This document shows positions 1-7,517 of a stretch of DNA of 36,609 nt, one piece after another. Position 1 is the stretch's first letter. Each line of letters starts with the position of its first letter. The position numbers and the translations under genes are program-made. Source of the stretch: an uncultured Eubacteriales bacterium (lineage in GTDB: Bacteria; Bacillota; Clostridia; Oscillospirales; Oscillospiraceae); contig URAL01000012.1 in assembly GCA_900545805.1 (NCBI GenBank), positions 1 through 36,609 on the forward strand. The letters are read 5' to 3'. The notes below the pieces were generated by a model. That model did no database searches and was not told where the DNA came from. It saw only the letters and a list, made by a program, of their open reading frames with translations.

Positions 1-267
1 ATCCTCGGCGATATTTTCAAGGTGCCGGGCTCGACGGTCGTGGACACACACTGCATCCGCATATCAAACCGCCTGGGGCTCGTCGATGACCTGAAAGACC
101 CCGTGAAGATCGAGCAGGAGCTGCGCAGGCAGCTTCCGCCGGATAAGAGCTCCGACTTCTGCCATCGCATCGTGCTGCACGGCCGCGCCGTCTGCACGGC
201 ACGCAGACCCGACTGTGAAAGCTGCACATTGCGCCGCGTCTGCCAATTCGCCGAGCAGAAAGACTAA
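1..267 (+). CDS. nth: Endonuclease III, C-terminal part (5' end outside window)
   Basis: This is the last 88 codons of a DNA glycosylase/AP lyase that removes oxidised pyrimidines in base excision repair. The reading frame is open from base 1, so the start lies upstream. Visible are the VDTH motif with the catalytic aspartate just after the helix-hairpin-helix region, the SNRLGL segment, an HGR segment, and the four cysteines of the [4Fe-4S] cluster spaced C-x6-C-x2-C-x5-C near the end. All are hallmarks of the Nth family. The helix-hairpin-helix and the catalytic lysine are not in the window. Confidence 0.95.
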   Translation: MLGDIFKVPGSTVVDTHCIRISNRLGLVDDLKDPVKIEQELRRQLPPDKSSDFCHRIVLHGRAVCTARRPDCESCTLRRVCQFAEQKD

Positions 268-302
268 AATAATTATAGCCTAAGTTCGCCGCCTTTTCAA
301 TA

Positions 303-400
303 TTTTTAGTGGCGCCTTTTCAGAGGCGCACGGACGCTGTATTTATACGCATATTGCGTGAACCCGGTATCGATTATGCGGCGGAAACCATAACGTTTCG
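303..400 (+). repeat. Intergenic repeat family 1, copy a (single degenerate arm)
   Basis: The stretch starts TTTTTAGTGGCGCC, followed at once by a second start-like TTTTCAGAGGCGCA, then carries the family blocks GGACGC, ACCCGGTATCG and GGAAACCATAA in the same order as the copies at 6044, 23562 and 34693. Only one arm is recognisable. A separate perfect hairpin (GTTTGCC, loop GCA, GGCAAAC) lies at 437-453. The rest of the gap between nth and the next gene shows nothing coding. Confidence 0.6.
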
Positions 401-508
401 CATATGACAGATTATCATATGAGCTGCAATTTAACAGTTTGCCGCAGGCAAACACCGTTATCCAATGTATGAGAAAGGCGTTGATGCGCTATTAAAAAAA
501 TAGGATGT

Positions 509-1552
509 TTGAATTTGGGACTGGCGTTTGCCGGCTGCTTTCTGGGCGCAGGCTACGTCTCCGGTCAGGAGCTGTGGCAGTTTTTCGGCTCGTTCGGCAT
601 AAAGGGCGCGGCGGGACTGCTGCTGGCGATCGCACTGCTGCTTTTCGCGGGCGTCGTTATGATCCTGCTCGGCCGCATTACGGGCCTTAAAGAGATCGAC
701 AAGCTCGTCGTGCGCCGTAACGTGCCGGTTTTGCGCGGCGCGGTGATGCTCCTTGAGCTGCTGTTCCTGTTCGGCGTGGGCACTATCATGTCCGCAGGCA
801 TCGGCGCGCTTTTAAATCAGCTGTTCGGCCTTGCGCCGTTTATCGGCTCGGCGGTGTTCATCGCACTTGTGGCGCTCGTGTCGCTGGCGGGTTTTTCGGG
901 TATGGTCTCGGCGTTTTCGGCGACGGTTCCGATCCTGTCGGTCGTAACACTCGTGTTCGGCATAATGAGCGTGTGCGAAAACGGCGCAGTTCTGCCGGAA
1001 GCCGCCGGCGGCAGCAATCCGCTCATGAGCTCGTGGGCCGTGGCGGCGGTGAGCTTTGCCTGCTACAACGTCTTCGGCAGCATCGCTATGATTGCGCCGC
1101 TGGGCCCTTATATAAAAAGCAAAAAAGCCGCTGTAGGCGGCATCGCGGTCGGCGCGTGCGTGCTGCTGCTCATAGCAGGAAGCGTGCTCGTTTCCGTATC
1201 GGCTGCACCCGAGGCGGCCTCGGCTGAGCTTCCGATGCTCGCACTGGCGCAGAGCCGCGGCACTGTCTGGGGCTATGTCTACGGCGTGCTGCTCCTGCTT
1301 GCGATGTTCGGCACGGCGCTGTCGAGCCTTGTCGCGTTCGTGAGCATGCTCTCGGCCAAGTCCGGGCGCATATCTCGGCGCAGAAAGCCTTTCACCGCGC
1401 TGTGTGCCGTGTGCATGTTCCTCGGCAGTCTGTTCGGCTTCGGCGACCTCATCGGCGTCGTGTACCCCATATTCGGCTATTGCAGCAGCGTGTTCATCGT
1501 ACTCATGGCCGCGCACTATTTTAAAGCTTCCAAAGCCGCCGAGAGCAGATAA
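509..1552 (+). CDS. YkvI-family multi-pass membrane protein
   Basis: About 347 residues, almost entirely hydrophobic, with roughly nine to ten membrane segments. The N-terminal GAGYVSGQELWQFF stretch matches the GAGFASGQE signature of the uncharacterised YkvI family (COG3949), which is distantly related to amino-acid permeases; the substrate is unknown. The start is doubtful. The first usual codon in frame is TTG 509, but the best ribosome-site-like sequence (GAAAGG) is about 30 bases upstream, and the frame is open back to a stop at 482. The residues encoded before 509 also look coding. A non-standard ATT start at 491 or a small indel are alternatives. A bidirectional hairpin terminator follows. 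Confidence 0.8.
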   Translation: MNLGLAFAGCFLGAGYVSGQELWQFFGSFGIKGAAGLLLAIALLLFAGVVMILLGRITGLKEIDKLVVRRNVPVLRGAVMLLELLFLFGVGTIMSAGIGALLNQLFGLAPFIGSAVFIALVALVSLAGFSGMVSAFSATVPILSVVTLVFGIMSVCENGAVLPEAAGGSNPLMSSWAVAAVSFACYNVFGSIAMIAPLGPYIKSKKAAVGGIAVGACVLLLIAGSVLVSVSAAPEAASAELPMLALAQSRGTVWGYVYGVLLLLAMFGTALSSLVAFVSMLSAKSGRISRRRKPFTALCAVCMFLGSLFGFGDLIGVVYPIFGYCSSVFIVLMAAHYFKASKAAESR

Positions 1553-1568
1553 GCTAAGCTTCCGACTG

Positions 1569-1602
1569 AAAAACCGTGCAGTCATTTGACTGCACGGTTT
1601 TT
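1569..1602. terminator. Bidirectional rho-independent terminator
   Basis: The stem AACCGTGCAGTC / GACTGCACGGTT has a four-base loop and is flanked by A and T runs, so it can act in both directions. It sits between the convergent YkvI-type gene and the S-layer-homology gene. Confidence 0.9.
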
Positions 1603-1613
1603 GCCGCTTATCA

Positions 1614-3782
1614 TCAAGCGGTGAGCCCCGGAATATCGGGAAGCGTGGGAGAGGGGCTGGGGCTGGGATCGGTCTTCTCCGGAATGATATCGTAGGTCGG
1701 GATGACCTCAACGCTTATGCGGCCGTCGGCCACGTCGAAGCTTTGCAGAACATCGGCGCCAGCGATGACGAAGGTGAAGGTCTCGATATCGTTGGTCTTC
1801 ATCTCGATGCCGACCATTCGGTTGAGGTCGTGCGCTACGAGCTGTCCGTCAAGATAGACCTTGACGATGTATGAGCGCAGCTTGATGCCCGTGTCGAGCA
1901 GGTTGGTATACTTGGCCTGCACGATAAAGTCGCTGCCGCGTGAGAACGCCTTGGTGACGGTGATGGGAATATTGGTCACCGTGCTGACGCTTTCGGTCGT
2001 TGAGTAATAGCCCTTGCCGTTTTCGGGCACGAAGCGCGCACCGGTGTAGTAGACGCTCTGGCCGAGCCAGTCGCCGTACAGAGAGCGTGCGGCCATGCTC
2101 TTGGCGTTATAGACCTTCAGCTCGTTTGCATTGCTGGTGGTCAGCGTGTTGGGGATGAGCACGAGCTTGTCGTCGGTGAAATTCATGCTGTCGTAAACGC
2201 CGCCGCATATAAGCGCAAGGCGCGTGCTGCCGGTGTTGTCCATGCTGTAGACATAGCGGTTGAACGAGGACAGGCAGTAGAACTTGTCGTCATACTTGTA
2301 TATCGAGCGGTTGCGTACGTTCGTGGTTTTCGGGAATTCGCCGACGGTCGTGACCGCGCCGGGGGCCTGAAGCGAGATGGCGTAAAGGTTAAGGTCATAG
2401 TTTCCGTCGGTGTCATATGCAAGGAAGTACATGACGTGACCGTCGAAAAAGCTGGTGTTTATTTTATAGTCGCAGACCTTTTCGATGCCGCCGCCTGCGA
2501 TGTCATACGAATAGAGCTTGTCAATATCGACCGAGGTGTCTTTGCCCTGCGCATCCTTGACGATTACGGGCTCAGACATTTTGAAATATATCCTGCCGTT
2601 CCAGCCGTAGGGCACGAAGTTCGGTACCTGCGAATATTTGAGCTCGGAGCTTATCGCGCTGAACGCGCCGTTTATTATCTGCCCGAAGACATAGGTGTAG
2701 CCGTCGGGCTTATCGGCGTATTTCGTGAATGCCAGAGCGTAGAGCTTTCCGTCATAGAAGCAGTACGACTCGATGATGTAGCCGTCGTATACGGTGACGG
2801 TGATGCCGGTGGCGGGATCATAGCACAGAAGAGATCCCTTTGCGCTTCCGGTTGCGCTGCGGCAGAAGTAGACCTTGCCGTCACAGACACTGATGTTGTC
2901 GAGATACTGACCGACGCCGGCGGTGTACAGCTCGGTACTGACGCCGCCTGCCGTCACCGAATACAGACTGTAGGTCACGGTGTCCACGGTCAAGTAGCTT
3001 TTATACAGGCAGTAGCTCGTTTTGCCGATCTGGGCGCAGACGCTGTCGTTTTCAAGGTTCGCCTCGTAATCGGCCATGTCGGCGTTTATGCGCGAGTCAT
3101 GACCCTGACGCTGGGCAGGCTCGACGATGCGTGCCACAACGGTGGCTATCTGAGCGCGGCTGGCCGTGCTTGTGCCGTAAAAGCGCTTGGCTGCGTCCAC
3201 GCCGATCATTATGCCGGCAGAGTACAGCAGCTCGACAGAGCTTTTGTAGTAGGCAGGGATACTGCTCAGATCGCCGATGGTGTAGTCGCTGATCCTGGGC
3301 ATGTCCTGCTCGCTTATGGTTTTCGAGAACATGTACGCAAGGTCGTACCGGTTTATGCTCCTGCCCAGATCACTGAAGGCGGGCGTCGTCGACGGAAGGA
3401 GCTTACGTGCCTGACAGTATCTATAATAAGTAGCATACCATGCCTCATTGGGGTTGGGATCGCCTATGAGGTTGTCGTTATACGCAGCGTGGATGCGTGC
3501 GGCGATGGTTATCGCCTCGGCCCAGCTTACGTTGTTGTTCGGGCAGAAGGTTTTGTTTCCGCATCCGACCATAATACCCTTGTTGTATGTAGTCTTGACG
3601 CCGGAATAGTACCAGTTGAGTGAGCTTACATCGGTGAAGGTGCTGTTATTCATACGGCCGACATCGTCAAAAACGGCGAGCCTCTCGCCGGGGATCGTGT
3701 CTGCCAGTGCGCCGGTAGACGTTATGGCAAGCAGGCTGCCTACAACGAGCACAAGCGCCAGCACTCTGCGAAAATTTTTCAT
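1614..3782 (-). CDS. Secreted S-layer-homology (SLH) protein with propeller-like region
   Basis: 722 residues. A signal peptide (MKNFRR, hydrophobic core, cut near ALA-DT at about residue 27) is followed by three SLH-like repeats at about 45-95, 115-165 and 175-235. These include the FTDV...W and GIM.G segments typical of modules that bind pyruvylated cell-wall polymers. Residues about 245-585 are a run of short beta-strand repeats of the type YDG.LY / LYSYD, resembling DUF5050-like beta-propellers. A C-terminal beta domain follows, then a proline/serine tail (PSPSPSP). It is probably a cell-surface protein; its ligand is unknown. It is a single-gene unit with its own promoter at about 3830-3855, divergent from proC. 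Confidence 0.85.
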   Translation of the reverse strand: MKNFRRVLALVLVVGSLLAITSTGALADTIPGERLAVFDDVGRMNNSTFTDVSSLNWYYSGVKTTYNKGIMVGCGNKTFCPNNNVSWAEAITIAARIHAAYNDNLIGDPNPNEAWYATYYRYCQARKLLPSTTPAFSDLGRSINRYDLAYMFSKTISEQDMPRISDYTIGDLSSIPAYYKSSVELLYSAGIMIGVDAAKRFYGTSTASRAQIATVVARIVEPAQRQGHDSRINADMADYEANLENDSVCAQIGKTSYCLYKSYLTVDTVTYSLYSVTAGGVSTELYTAGVGQYLDNISVCDGKVYFCRSATGSAKGSLLCYDPATGITVTVYDGYIIESYCFYDGKLYALAFTKYADKPDGYTYVFGQIINGAFSAISSELKYSQVPNFVPYGWNGRIYFKMSEPVIVKDAQGKDTSVDIDKLYSYDIAGGGIEKVCDYKINTSFFDGHVMYFLAYDTDGNYDLNLYAISLQAPGAVTTVGEFPKTTNVRNRSIYKYDDKFYCLSSFNRYVYSMDNTGSTRLALICGGVYDSMNFTDDKLVLIPNTLTTSNANELKVYNAKSMAARSLYGDWLGQSVYYTGARFVPENGKGYYSTTESVSTVTNIPITVTKAFSRGSDFIVQAKYTNLLDTGIKLRSYIVKVYLDGQLVAHDLNRMVGIEMKTNDIETFTFVIAGADVLQSFDVADGRISVEVIPTYDIIPEKTDPSPSPSPTLPDIPGLTA

Positions 3783-3826
3783 ATGTCAAACCTCCGGGAA
3801 ACCTCGGTTACAATTCGGTGTCAACT

Positions 3827-3855
3827 ATTATATCAGGTTACATAATCTTTTGCAA
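3827..3855 (-). promoter_or_regulatory. SigA-type promoter of the SLH gene
   Basis: On the minus strand, TTGCAA (3855-3850), a 17-base spacer and a perfect TATAAT (3832-3827) lie about 45 bases upstream of the start codon. Confidence 0.7.
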
Positions 3856-3941
3856 TAGAAAATTAACAATAATATTGTATAGCTAAAAGACCGGAGTGAT
3901 GGTAGAATACAGATATATAAACTTTCAAGGAGAGTGGAATC

Positions 3942-4745
3942 ATGAAATACGGCTTTATAGGGCTCGGCAACATGGCCGGAGCCATCATCGCGGGAATGGC
4001 ATCCTGCGGCAAGTTCAAAAACGACTATCTTTACGGCTGCAACCGCAGTCAGGGCAAGACACTTGCGCTGAAGGAAAAGCACGGGCTCATACCCTGCGCG
4101 ACGGCGGCTGAGGTCGCGGATAAGGCCGACGTCATCATCCTTGCGGTAAAGCCGCAGGTGCTGCCCGAGGTGCTGCCGGAGATAGCAAAAAGCGTCACCA
4201 AGGACAAGACGCTCATCACCATCGCCGCAGGAAAGAGCATAGGCTGGTATGAGGAGCGCCTTGCAAAGGGCGTGCCCGTCGTGCGCGTTATGCCGAACAT
4301 AAATGCAAAGGTCAAGGCCTCCGTCACCGCCATATGCGGCGGCAAGGGTGCGACAAAGGACGATATACGCATTGCCGACGGCATATTCTCATCGGTCGGC
4401 AAGATATATCACATAGAGGAGAAAATGTTCCCAGCCTTCGGTGCGCTGGGAGGTGCGTCGGGTGCGTTCGTACTCTTATATATCGACGCACTGGCCGAGG
4501 CCGGAGTGCGCGCCGGCTTTGCCCGCCCTATGGCCGAGGAGCTTGCCACGGCTACGGTCATGGGCAGCAGCGCCCTTGCCATGGACAGCGGTGAGCACCC
4601 CATAGCACTAATGAACCGCGTCTGCTCACCCGGCGGTACGACCGTCGAGGGAGTGTGCAAGCTCAAGGAGCTCGGCTTCGAGAGTGCCGTTCAGCAGGCA
4701 CTTCAGGCCATAATCGAAAAAGACTACTTTTTAGAGGCGAATTGA
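3942..4745 (+). CDS. proC: Pyrroline-5-carboxylate reductase
   Basis: Catalyses the last step of proline synthesis, NAD(P)H-dependent reduction of 1-pyrroline-5-carboxylate, in the cytoplasm. 267 residues, the usual length. The N-terminal Rossmann signature GLGNMA is at residues 7-12, AVKPQ follows the fourth strand, and VMPN follows further on. The C-terminal half carries the dimerisation-domain signature ending SPGGTT. The start is preceded by AAGGAGAG. No other proline gene is adjacent, so it is probably monocistronic. Confidence 0.96.
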   Translation: MKYGFIGLGNMAGAIIAGMASCGKFKNDYLYGCNRSQGKTLALKEKHGLIPCATAAEVADKADVIILAVKPQVLPEVLPEIAKSVTKDKTLITIAAGKSIGWYEERLAKGVPVVRVMPNINAKVKASVTAICGGKGATKDDIRIADGIFSSVGKIYHIEEKMFPAFGALGGASGAFVLLYIDALAEAGVRAGFARPMAEELATATVMGSSALAMDSGEHPIALMNRVCSPGGTTVEGVCKLKELGFESAVQQALQAIIEKDYFLEAN

Positions 4746-4806
4746 GGCCGCGGCGAAAACCGGAAACTGGAACTGATACATTTAATAAAAATTTAACAAA
4801 GTATCC

Positions 4807-4836
4807 TTGACAAGCCATATTCTGTAGAGTTAAAAT
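4807..4836 (+). promoter_or_regulatory. SigA-type promoter of fucO
   Basis: A perfect TTGACA (4807-4812), an 18-base spacer and TAAAAT (4831-4836) lie about 60 bases upstream of the fucO start. A strong ribosome site GAAAGGGGA precedes the ATG. Confidence 0.8.
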
Positions 4837-4897
4837 ATTAACGTTCCGGAAAGGACATACTGATAATGAATATAATATCTGAAAGGGGAATGTTATT

Positions 4898-6043
4898 ATG
4901 GCTAACAGAATAATGCTCAATCAGACCTCATATCACGGAGCGGGAGCTATCCGCGAGATACCGGGCGAGGTTAAGTCGCGCGGCTTCAAAAAGGCTCTTA
5001 TATGCTGCGGCCCGACGCTCATAAAGCACGGAGTTATCGCCCATGTGACCGATATTCTCGACGAGGCGGGGCTTGAGTACGCGATCTATTCCGATATAAA
5101 GCCCAACCCGACGATAGAAAACGTTGTAGAGGGCGTTGCGGCGTTCAAGGCAGCCGGAGCCGACTACCTCATCGCCATCGGCGGCGGCTCGCCCATGGAT
5201 ACGTCCAAAGCCATCGGCATCATCATAAACAACCCCGAATTTGCCGACGTGCGCTCACTTGAGGGCGTTGCGGACACGAAAAAGCCCTGCGTTCCCATTA
5301 TTGCGATCCCGACGACCGCCGGCACGGCTGCCGAGGTCACGATAAACTATGTTATCACCGATGTCGAGCGCAAGCGCAAATTCGTCTGCGTCGACCCGCA
5401 CGATATGCCCATTGTCGCCGTCGTTGACCCCGAGATGATGAGCTCGATGCCGAAGGGCCTGACGGCGTCAACCGGTATGGACGCACTGACTCACGCCATC
5501 GAGGGCTACACCACCAAGGCCGCGTGGGAGATGACGGACATGTTCCATCTCGAGGCGATAAAGCTTATCTCGAAGTATCTGCGCTCGTCGGTCGCCGGCG
5601 AGAAGGAGGGACGCGAGGGCATGGCGCTCGGCCAGTACATTGCAGGCATGGGCTTTTCCAACGTCGGCCTCGGCATCGCCCACTCCATGGCGCACACGCT
5701 CGGCGCGGTCTACGACACTCCGCACGGAGTCGCCTGCGCTATGATGCTGCCTATCGTCATGGAGTATAACGCAGACTTTACGGGCGAAAAGTTCCGCGAG
5801 ATCGCACGCGCCATGGGCGTCAAGGGCGTTGACGAAATGTCGCAGGCAGAGTACCGCCGTGCGGCGATCGACGCCGTAAAGCAGCTCTCGAAGGATGTCG
5901 GCATCCCCGAAAAGCTTGATGCGCTCAAGGAAGAGGATCTGCCCTTCCTGGCCGAAAGCGCCTATGCCGATGCCTGCCGTCCCGGCAACCCCCGCGACAC
6001 CAGCCCCGCAGAGCTCACCGAGCTGTTCAGAAAGCTCATGTAG
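4898..6043 (+). CDS. fucO: Lactaldehyde reductase / 1,2-propanediol oxidoreductase (iron alcohol dehydrogenase)
   Basis: Group III iron-dependent alcohol dehydrogenase of 381 residues. It follows Escherichia coli FucO closely along its length, including the MANR start, the GGGSPMDTSKAIGI nucleotide-binding stretch, PTTAGTAAEVT and FVCVDPHD. The metal ligands are present as Asp195, His199, His262 and His276, one position lower than in FucO. FucO interconverts lactaldehyde and 1,2-propanediol during fucose or rhamnose fermentation. No sugar catabolism gene is next to it, so the physiological alcohol is inferred only from the family. Single gene, own promoter; a family 1 repeat starts directly after its stop codon. 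Confidence 0.9.
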   Translation: MANRIMLNQTSYHGAGAIREIPGEVKSRGFKKALICCGPTLIKHGVIAHVTDILDEAGLEYAIYSDIKPNPTIENVVEGVAAFKAAGADYLIAIGGGSPMDTSKAIGIIINNPEFADVRSLEGVADTKKPCVPIIAIPTTAGTAAEVTINYVITDVERKRKFVCVDPHDMPIVAVVDPEMMSSMPKGLTASTGMDALTHAIEGYTTKAAWEMTDMFHLEAIKLISKYLRSSVAGEKEGREGMALGQYIAGMGFSNVGLGIAHSMAHTLGAVYDTPHGVACAMMLPIVMEYNADFTGEKFREIARAMGVKGVDEMSQAEYRRAAIDAVKQLSKDVGIPEKLDALKEEDLPFLAESAYADACRPGNPRDTSPAELTELFRKLM

Positions 6044-6165
6044 TTTTTTAGAGGCGCATTGACGCTGCTGCGGATACGGTGACTGCGGTTGCCCGGTATC
6101 GGAATTGCCGGCGAAACCGTTTTTTGCATCGCCCTACGGAGATGCGCGATATCGCGATATCATGT
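6044..6165 (+). repeat. Intergenic repeat family 1, copy b (one arm)
   Basis: Begins at the base after the fucO stop codon with TTTTTTAGAGGCGCATTGAC and continues with the family blocks GGATACGGT, TGCCCGGTATCGG and GAAACCGTTTT. A small dyad around GCATCGCC/GATGCGC and an ATATCGCGATAT palindrome follow. Only one arm is clear. The right boundary is uncertain. Confidence 0.75.
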
Positions 6166-6171
6166 GAAAAT

Positions 6172-6204
6172 GAAAAAGGTGCAGACACTGTCTGCACCTT
6201 TTCT
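6172..6204. terminator. Bidirectional rho-independent terminator
   Basis: Stem AGGTGCAGAC / GTCTGCACCT with a three-base loop, flanked by A5 and T4, between the convergent fucO and the small gene at 6218. Confidence 0.85.
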
Positions 6205-6217
6205 GATTTTCCTCTGT

Positions 6218-6535
6218 TTACTTTATCGTTGCCCTGGCGTTGTCGAGGGTGATGACGATGCCGTTTTTGGCGGCGACCTCGTTGACCTGAGCAACGAGCT
6301 TGGACGCATAGACGTTCAGGAATTTGACCGTGAGAGCCTCCTTCTGCCTGGGGCTCATGGCGGCGAGGATGCCCTTGACGATCTTCTTTGAAAACTCGGG
6401 AGACGCGCCGACACACTTGCGGATGAGGGGGTTGACGCCTTCGCTTTCGGACAGGATCTTTATCAAATCGGGCAGGAAAGTGTCGAGCGTTTCAGTATAG
6501 TCAAATTCGCTGACCTGCATTGTTAATTCAATCAT
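6218..6535 (-). CDS. Small conserved-looking protein of unknown function
   Basis: 105 residues, mostly alpha-helical by composition, no signal peptide or membrane segment. The start is well supported by GGAGGT seven bases before the ATG. I do not recognise the family. The middle (SPEFSKKIVKGILAAMSPRQ) is amphipathic, with a basic patch. It stands alone between a repeat/terminator and the tRNA operon. Confidence 0.7.
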   Translation of the reverse strand: MIELTMQVSEFDYTETLDTFLPDLIKILSESEGVNPLIRKCVGASPEFSKKIVKGILAAMSPRQKEALTVKFLNVYASKLVAQVNEVAAKNGIVITLDNARATIK

Positions 6536-6647
6536 TGCAAACCTCCGATAGTTAACTTATATATAACAGATGCATTATACAAAAAAGAAAGAGAAATGGC
6601 AACTATAAATATTTTTTTGACTTTCAAAAGTTTTTGAGGCAAAAATA

Positions 6648-6676
6648 TTGACAATCGGCAAAAATGTTGTTATTAT
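6648..6676 (+). promoter_or_regulatory. Promoter of the tRNA operon
   Basis: Perfect TTGACA (6648-6653), 17-base spacer and TATTAT (6671-6676), 33 bases before the first tRNA. Upstream DNA is A/T-tract rich, as in strong stable-RNA promoters. Confidence 0.88.
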
Positions 6677-6708
6677 CTTAAAGCTGAACATTCAAGGGGA
6701 GCGGCCAT

Positions 6709-6782
6709 GCGGGCGTAGTTCAATGGTAGAACACCAGCCTTCCAAGCTGGATACGTGGGTTCGATTCCCATCGCCCGCTCCA
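6709..6782 (+). tRNA. tRNA-Gly (anticodon TCC)
   Basis: Acceptor GCGGGCG pairs fully with CGCCCGC. The anticodon loop CTTCCAA carries TCC, the T arm GTTCGATTC is standard, and CCA is encoded. First of five tandem tRNA genes. Confidence 0.97.
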
Positions 6783-6797
6783 TCAAAGCGGAAATAT

Positions 6798-6874
6798 GCG
6801 CCAATAGCTCAGCAGGATAGAGCAACTGCCTTCTAAGCAGTAGGTCGGGGGTTCGAATCCCTCTTGGCGTGCCA
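6798..6874 (+). tRNA. tRNA-Arg (anticodon TCT)
   Basis: Acceptor GCGCCAA pairs with TTGGCGT (first pair G-T). Anticodon loop CTTCTAA, GTTCGAATC in the T arm, encoded CCA. Confidence 0.96.
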
Positions 6875-6886
6875 AAATTAAAATAT

Positions 6887-6964
6887 GGTGGGTATAGCTC
6901 AGCTGGTTAGAGCACCGGATTGTGGTTCCGGGTGTCGAGGGTTCGAATCCCTTTACCCACCCCA
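6887..6964 (+). tRNA. tRNA-His (anticodon GTG)
   Basis: Acceptor GTGGGTA pairs with TACCCAC. An extra G at 6887 can pair with discriminator C 6961, the G-1 identity feature of tRNA-His. Loop TTGTGGT carries GTG. CCA is encoded at 6962-6964. A GC-rich hairpin at 6970-7002 follows, without a T run, and may be a processing spacer. Confidence 0.96.
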
Positions 6965-7024
6965 CAAGTCACAGAGGCCGGACAAAAGCCCGGTCTCTGT
7001 GTACAATAGAATAGATTTAGATGG

Positions 7025-7098
7025 TGGGATGTAGTGTAATGGTAACACCTCAGACTTTGACTCTGATATAGTGGGTTCGAGTCCCGCCATCCCAGCCA
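7025..7098 (+). tRNA. tRNA-Gln (anticodon TTG)
   Basis: Acceptor TGGGATG pairs with CATCCCA. Anticodon loop CTTTGAC carries TTG. GTTCGAGTC in the T arm, encoded CCA. Confidence 0.96.
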
Positions 7099-7103
7099 AG
7101 CCT

Positions 7104-7179
7104 GCCCCAGTAGCTCAGTAGGCAGAGCACCTGCCTTTTAAGCAGGGTGTCCGGGGTTCGAATCCCCGCTGGAGCACCA
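7104..7179 (+). tRNA. tRNA-Lys (anticodon TTT)
   Basis: D arm, anticodon loop CTTTTAA (TTT), variable loop and T arm are standard and CCA is encoded. The acceptor GCCCCAG against CTGGAGC leaves a C-A mismatch at pair 3-70. Last gene of the cluster; a strong terminator follows within two bases. Confidence 0.95.
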
Positions 7180-7180
7180 A

Positions 7181-7210
7181 AAAAGAGACGGTCATCAGGC
7201 CGTCTCTTTT
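7181..7210 (+). terminator. Terminator of the tRNA operon
   Basis: Perfect stem AAAAGAGACGG / CCGTCTCTTTT with an eight-base loop and terminal T4, directly after the tRNA-Lys CCA. Confidence 0.92.
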
Positions 7211-7328
7211 GCTGCTGTTTTGCCGGTCGAGAACCCCGGACACGAATGCGAGATCGACGGTTGCCGCTTTAGCGGCGAGGCGATAGATATTAAAATAAAA
7301 GCTTTTCCGCGCAAAGCGCGGCAAAAAG

Positions 7329-7358
7329 CCGGGGTTCGAATCCCCGCTGGAGCACCAA
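7329..7358 (+). repeat. Second copy of the tRNA-Lys 3' end (att-like)
   Basis: Thirty bases identical to 7151-7180: T arm, 3' acceptor strand, CCA and the next A. No D arm or anticodon arm precedes it, so it is not a tRNA gene. The 148 bases between the copies hold the operon terminator, an inverted GAACCCCGGACAC (matching part of the tRNA T-arm side) near 7231, and a CCGCGC/GCGCGG hairpin near 7305. The arrangement looks like attL/attR of a lost element or a partial tRNA duplication. Confidence 0.85.
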
Positions 7359-7360
7359 CA

Positions 7361-7390
7361 CAAAACCGTCTCAAAAGAGGCGGTTTTCTC
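7361..7390 (+). terminator. Second terminator after the duplicated tRNA end
   Basis: Stem AAAACCGTCTC / GAGGCGGTTTT with an AAAA loop and T4, downstream of the repeated tRNA-Lys end. Confidence 0.7.
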
Positions 7391-7440
7391 CGTATATAAT
7401 GTTACTCTCAACAACGAATGTCAAAAACGCGGTTTTTCCC

Positions 7441-7469
7441 TTGCCAAACGGCGAGCAACAATGTATAAT
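7441..7469 (+). promoter_or_regulatory. SigA-type promoter of the E2-like gene
   Basis: TTGCCA (7441-7446), 17-base spacer and perfect TATAAT (7464-7469), about 48 bases before the ATG at 7518. Confidence 0.85.
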
Positions 7470-7517
7470 TACTTAGTACGTCTATGCTGAATTTGTATAG
7501 GATTAAGGAGGCTTCCT

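Noticed and set aside
812..1711. Open frame of 299 codons on the minus strand
   Set aside because: It crosses the terminator and the end of the SLH gene, is very Arg/His-rich, and mirrors a clear membrane protein gene.
2436..3623. Long open frame (395 codons) on the plus strand
   Set aside because: It is antisense to the SLH protein gene, whose signal peptide, domains and ribosome site are clear; the antisense frame has none of these.
3783..3941. Leader RNA or riboswitch before proC
   Set aside because: The region is short, A/T-rich and shows a promoter for the divergent gene but no conserved RNA motif or terminator.
6970..7002. Hairpin between tRNA-His and tRNA-Gln as a terminator
   Set aside because: The stem is good but no T run follows, and the next two tRNAs have no separate promoter; it is more likely a processing spacer.
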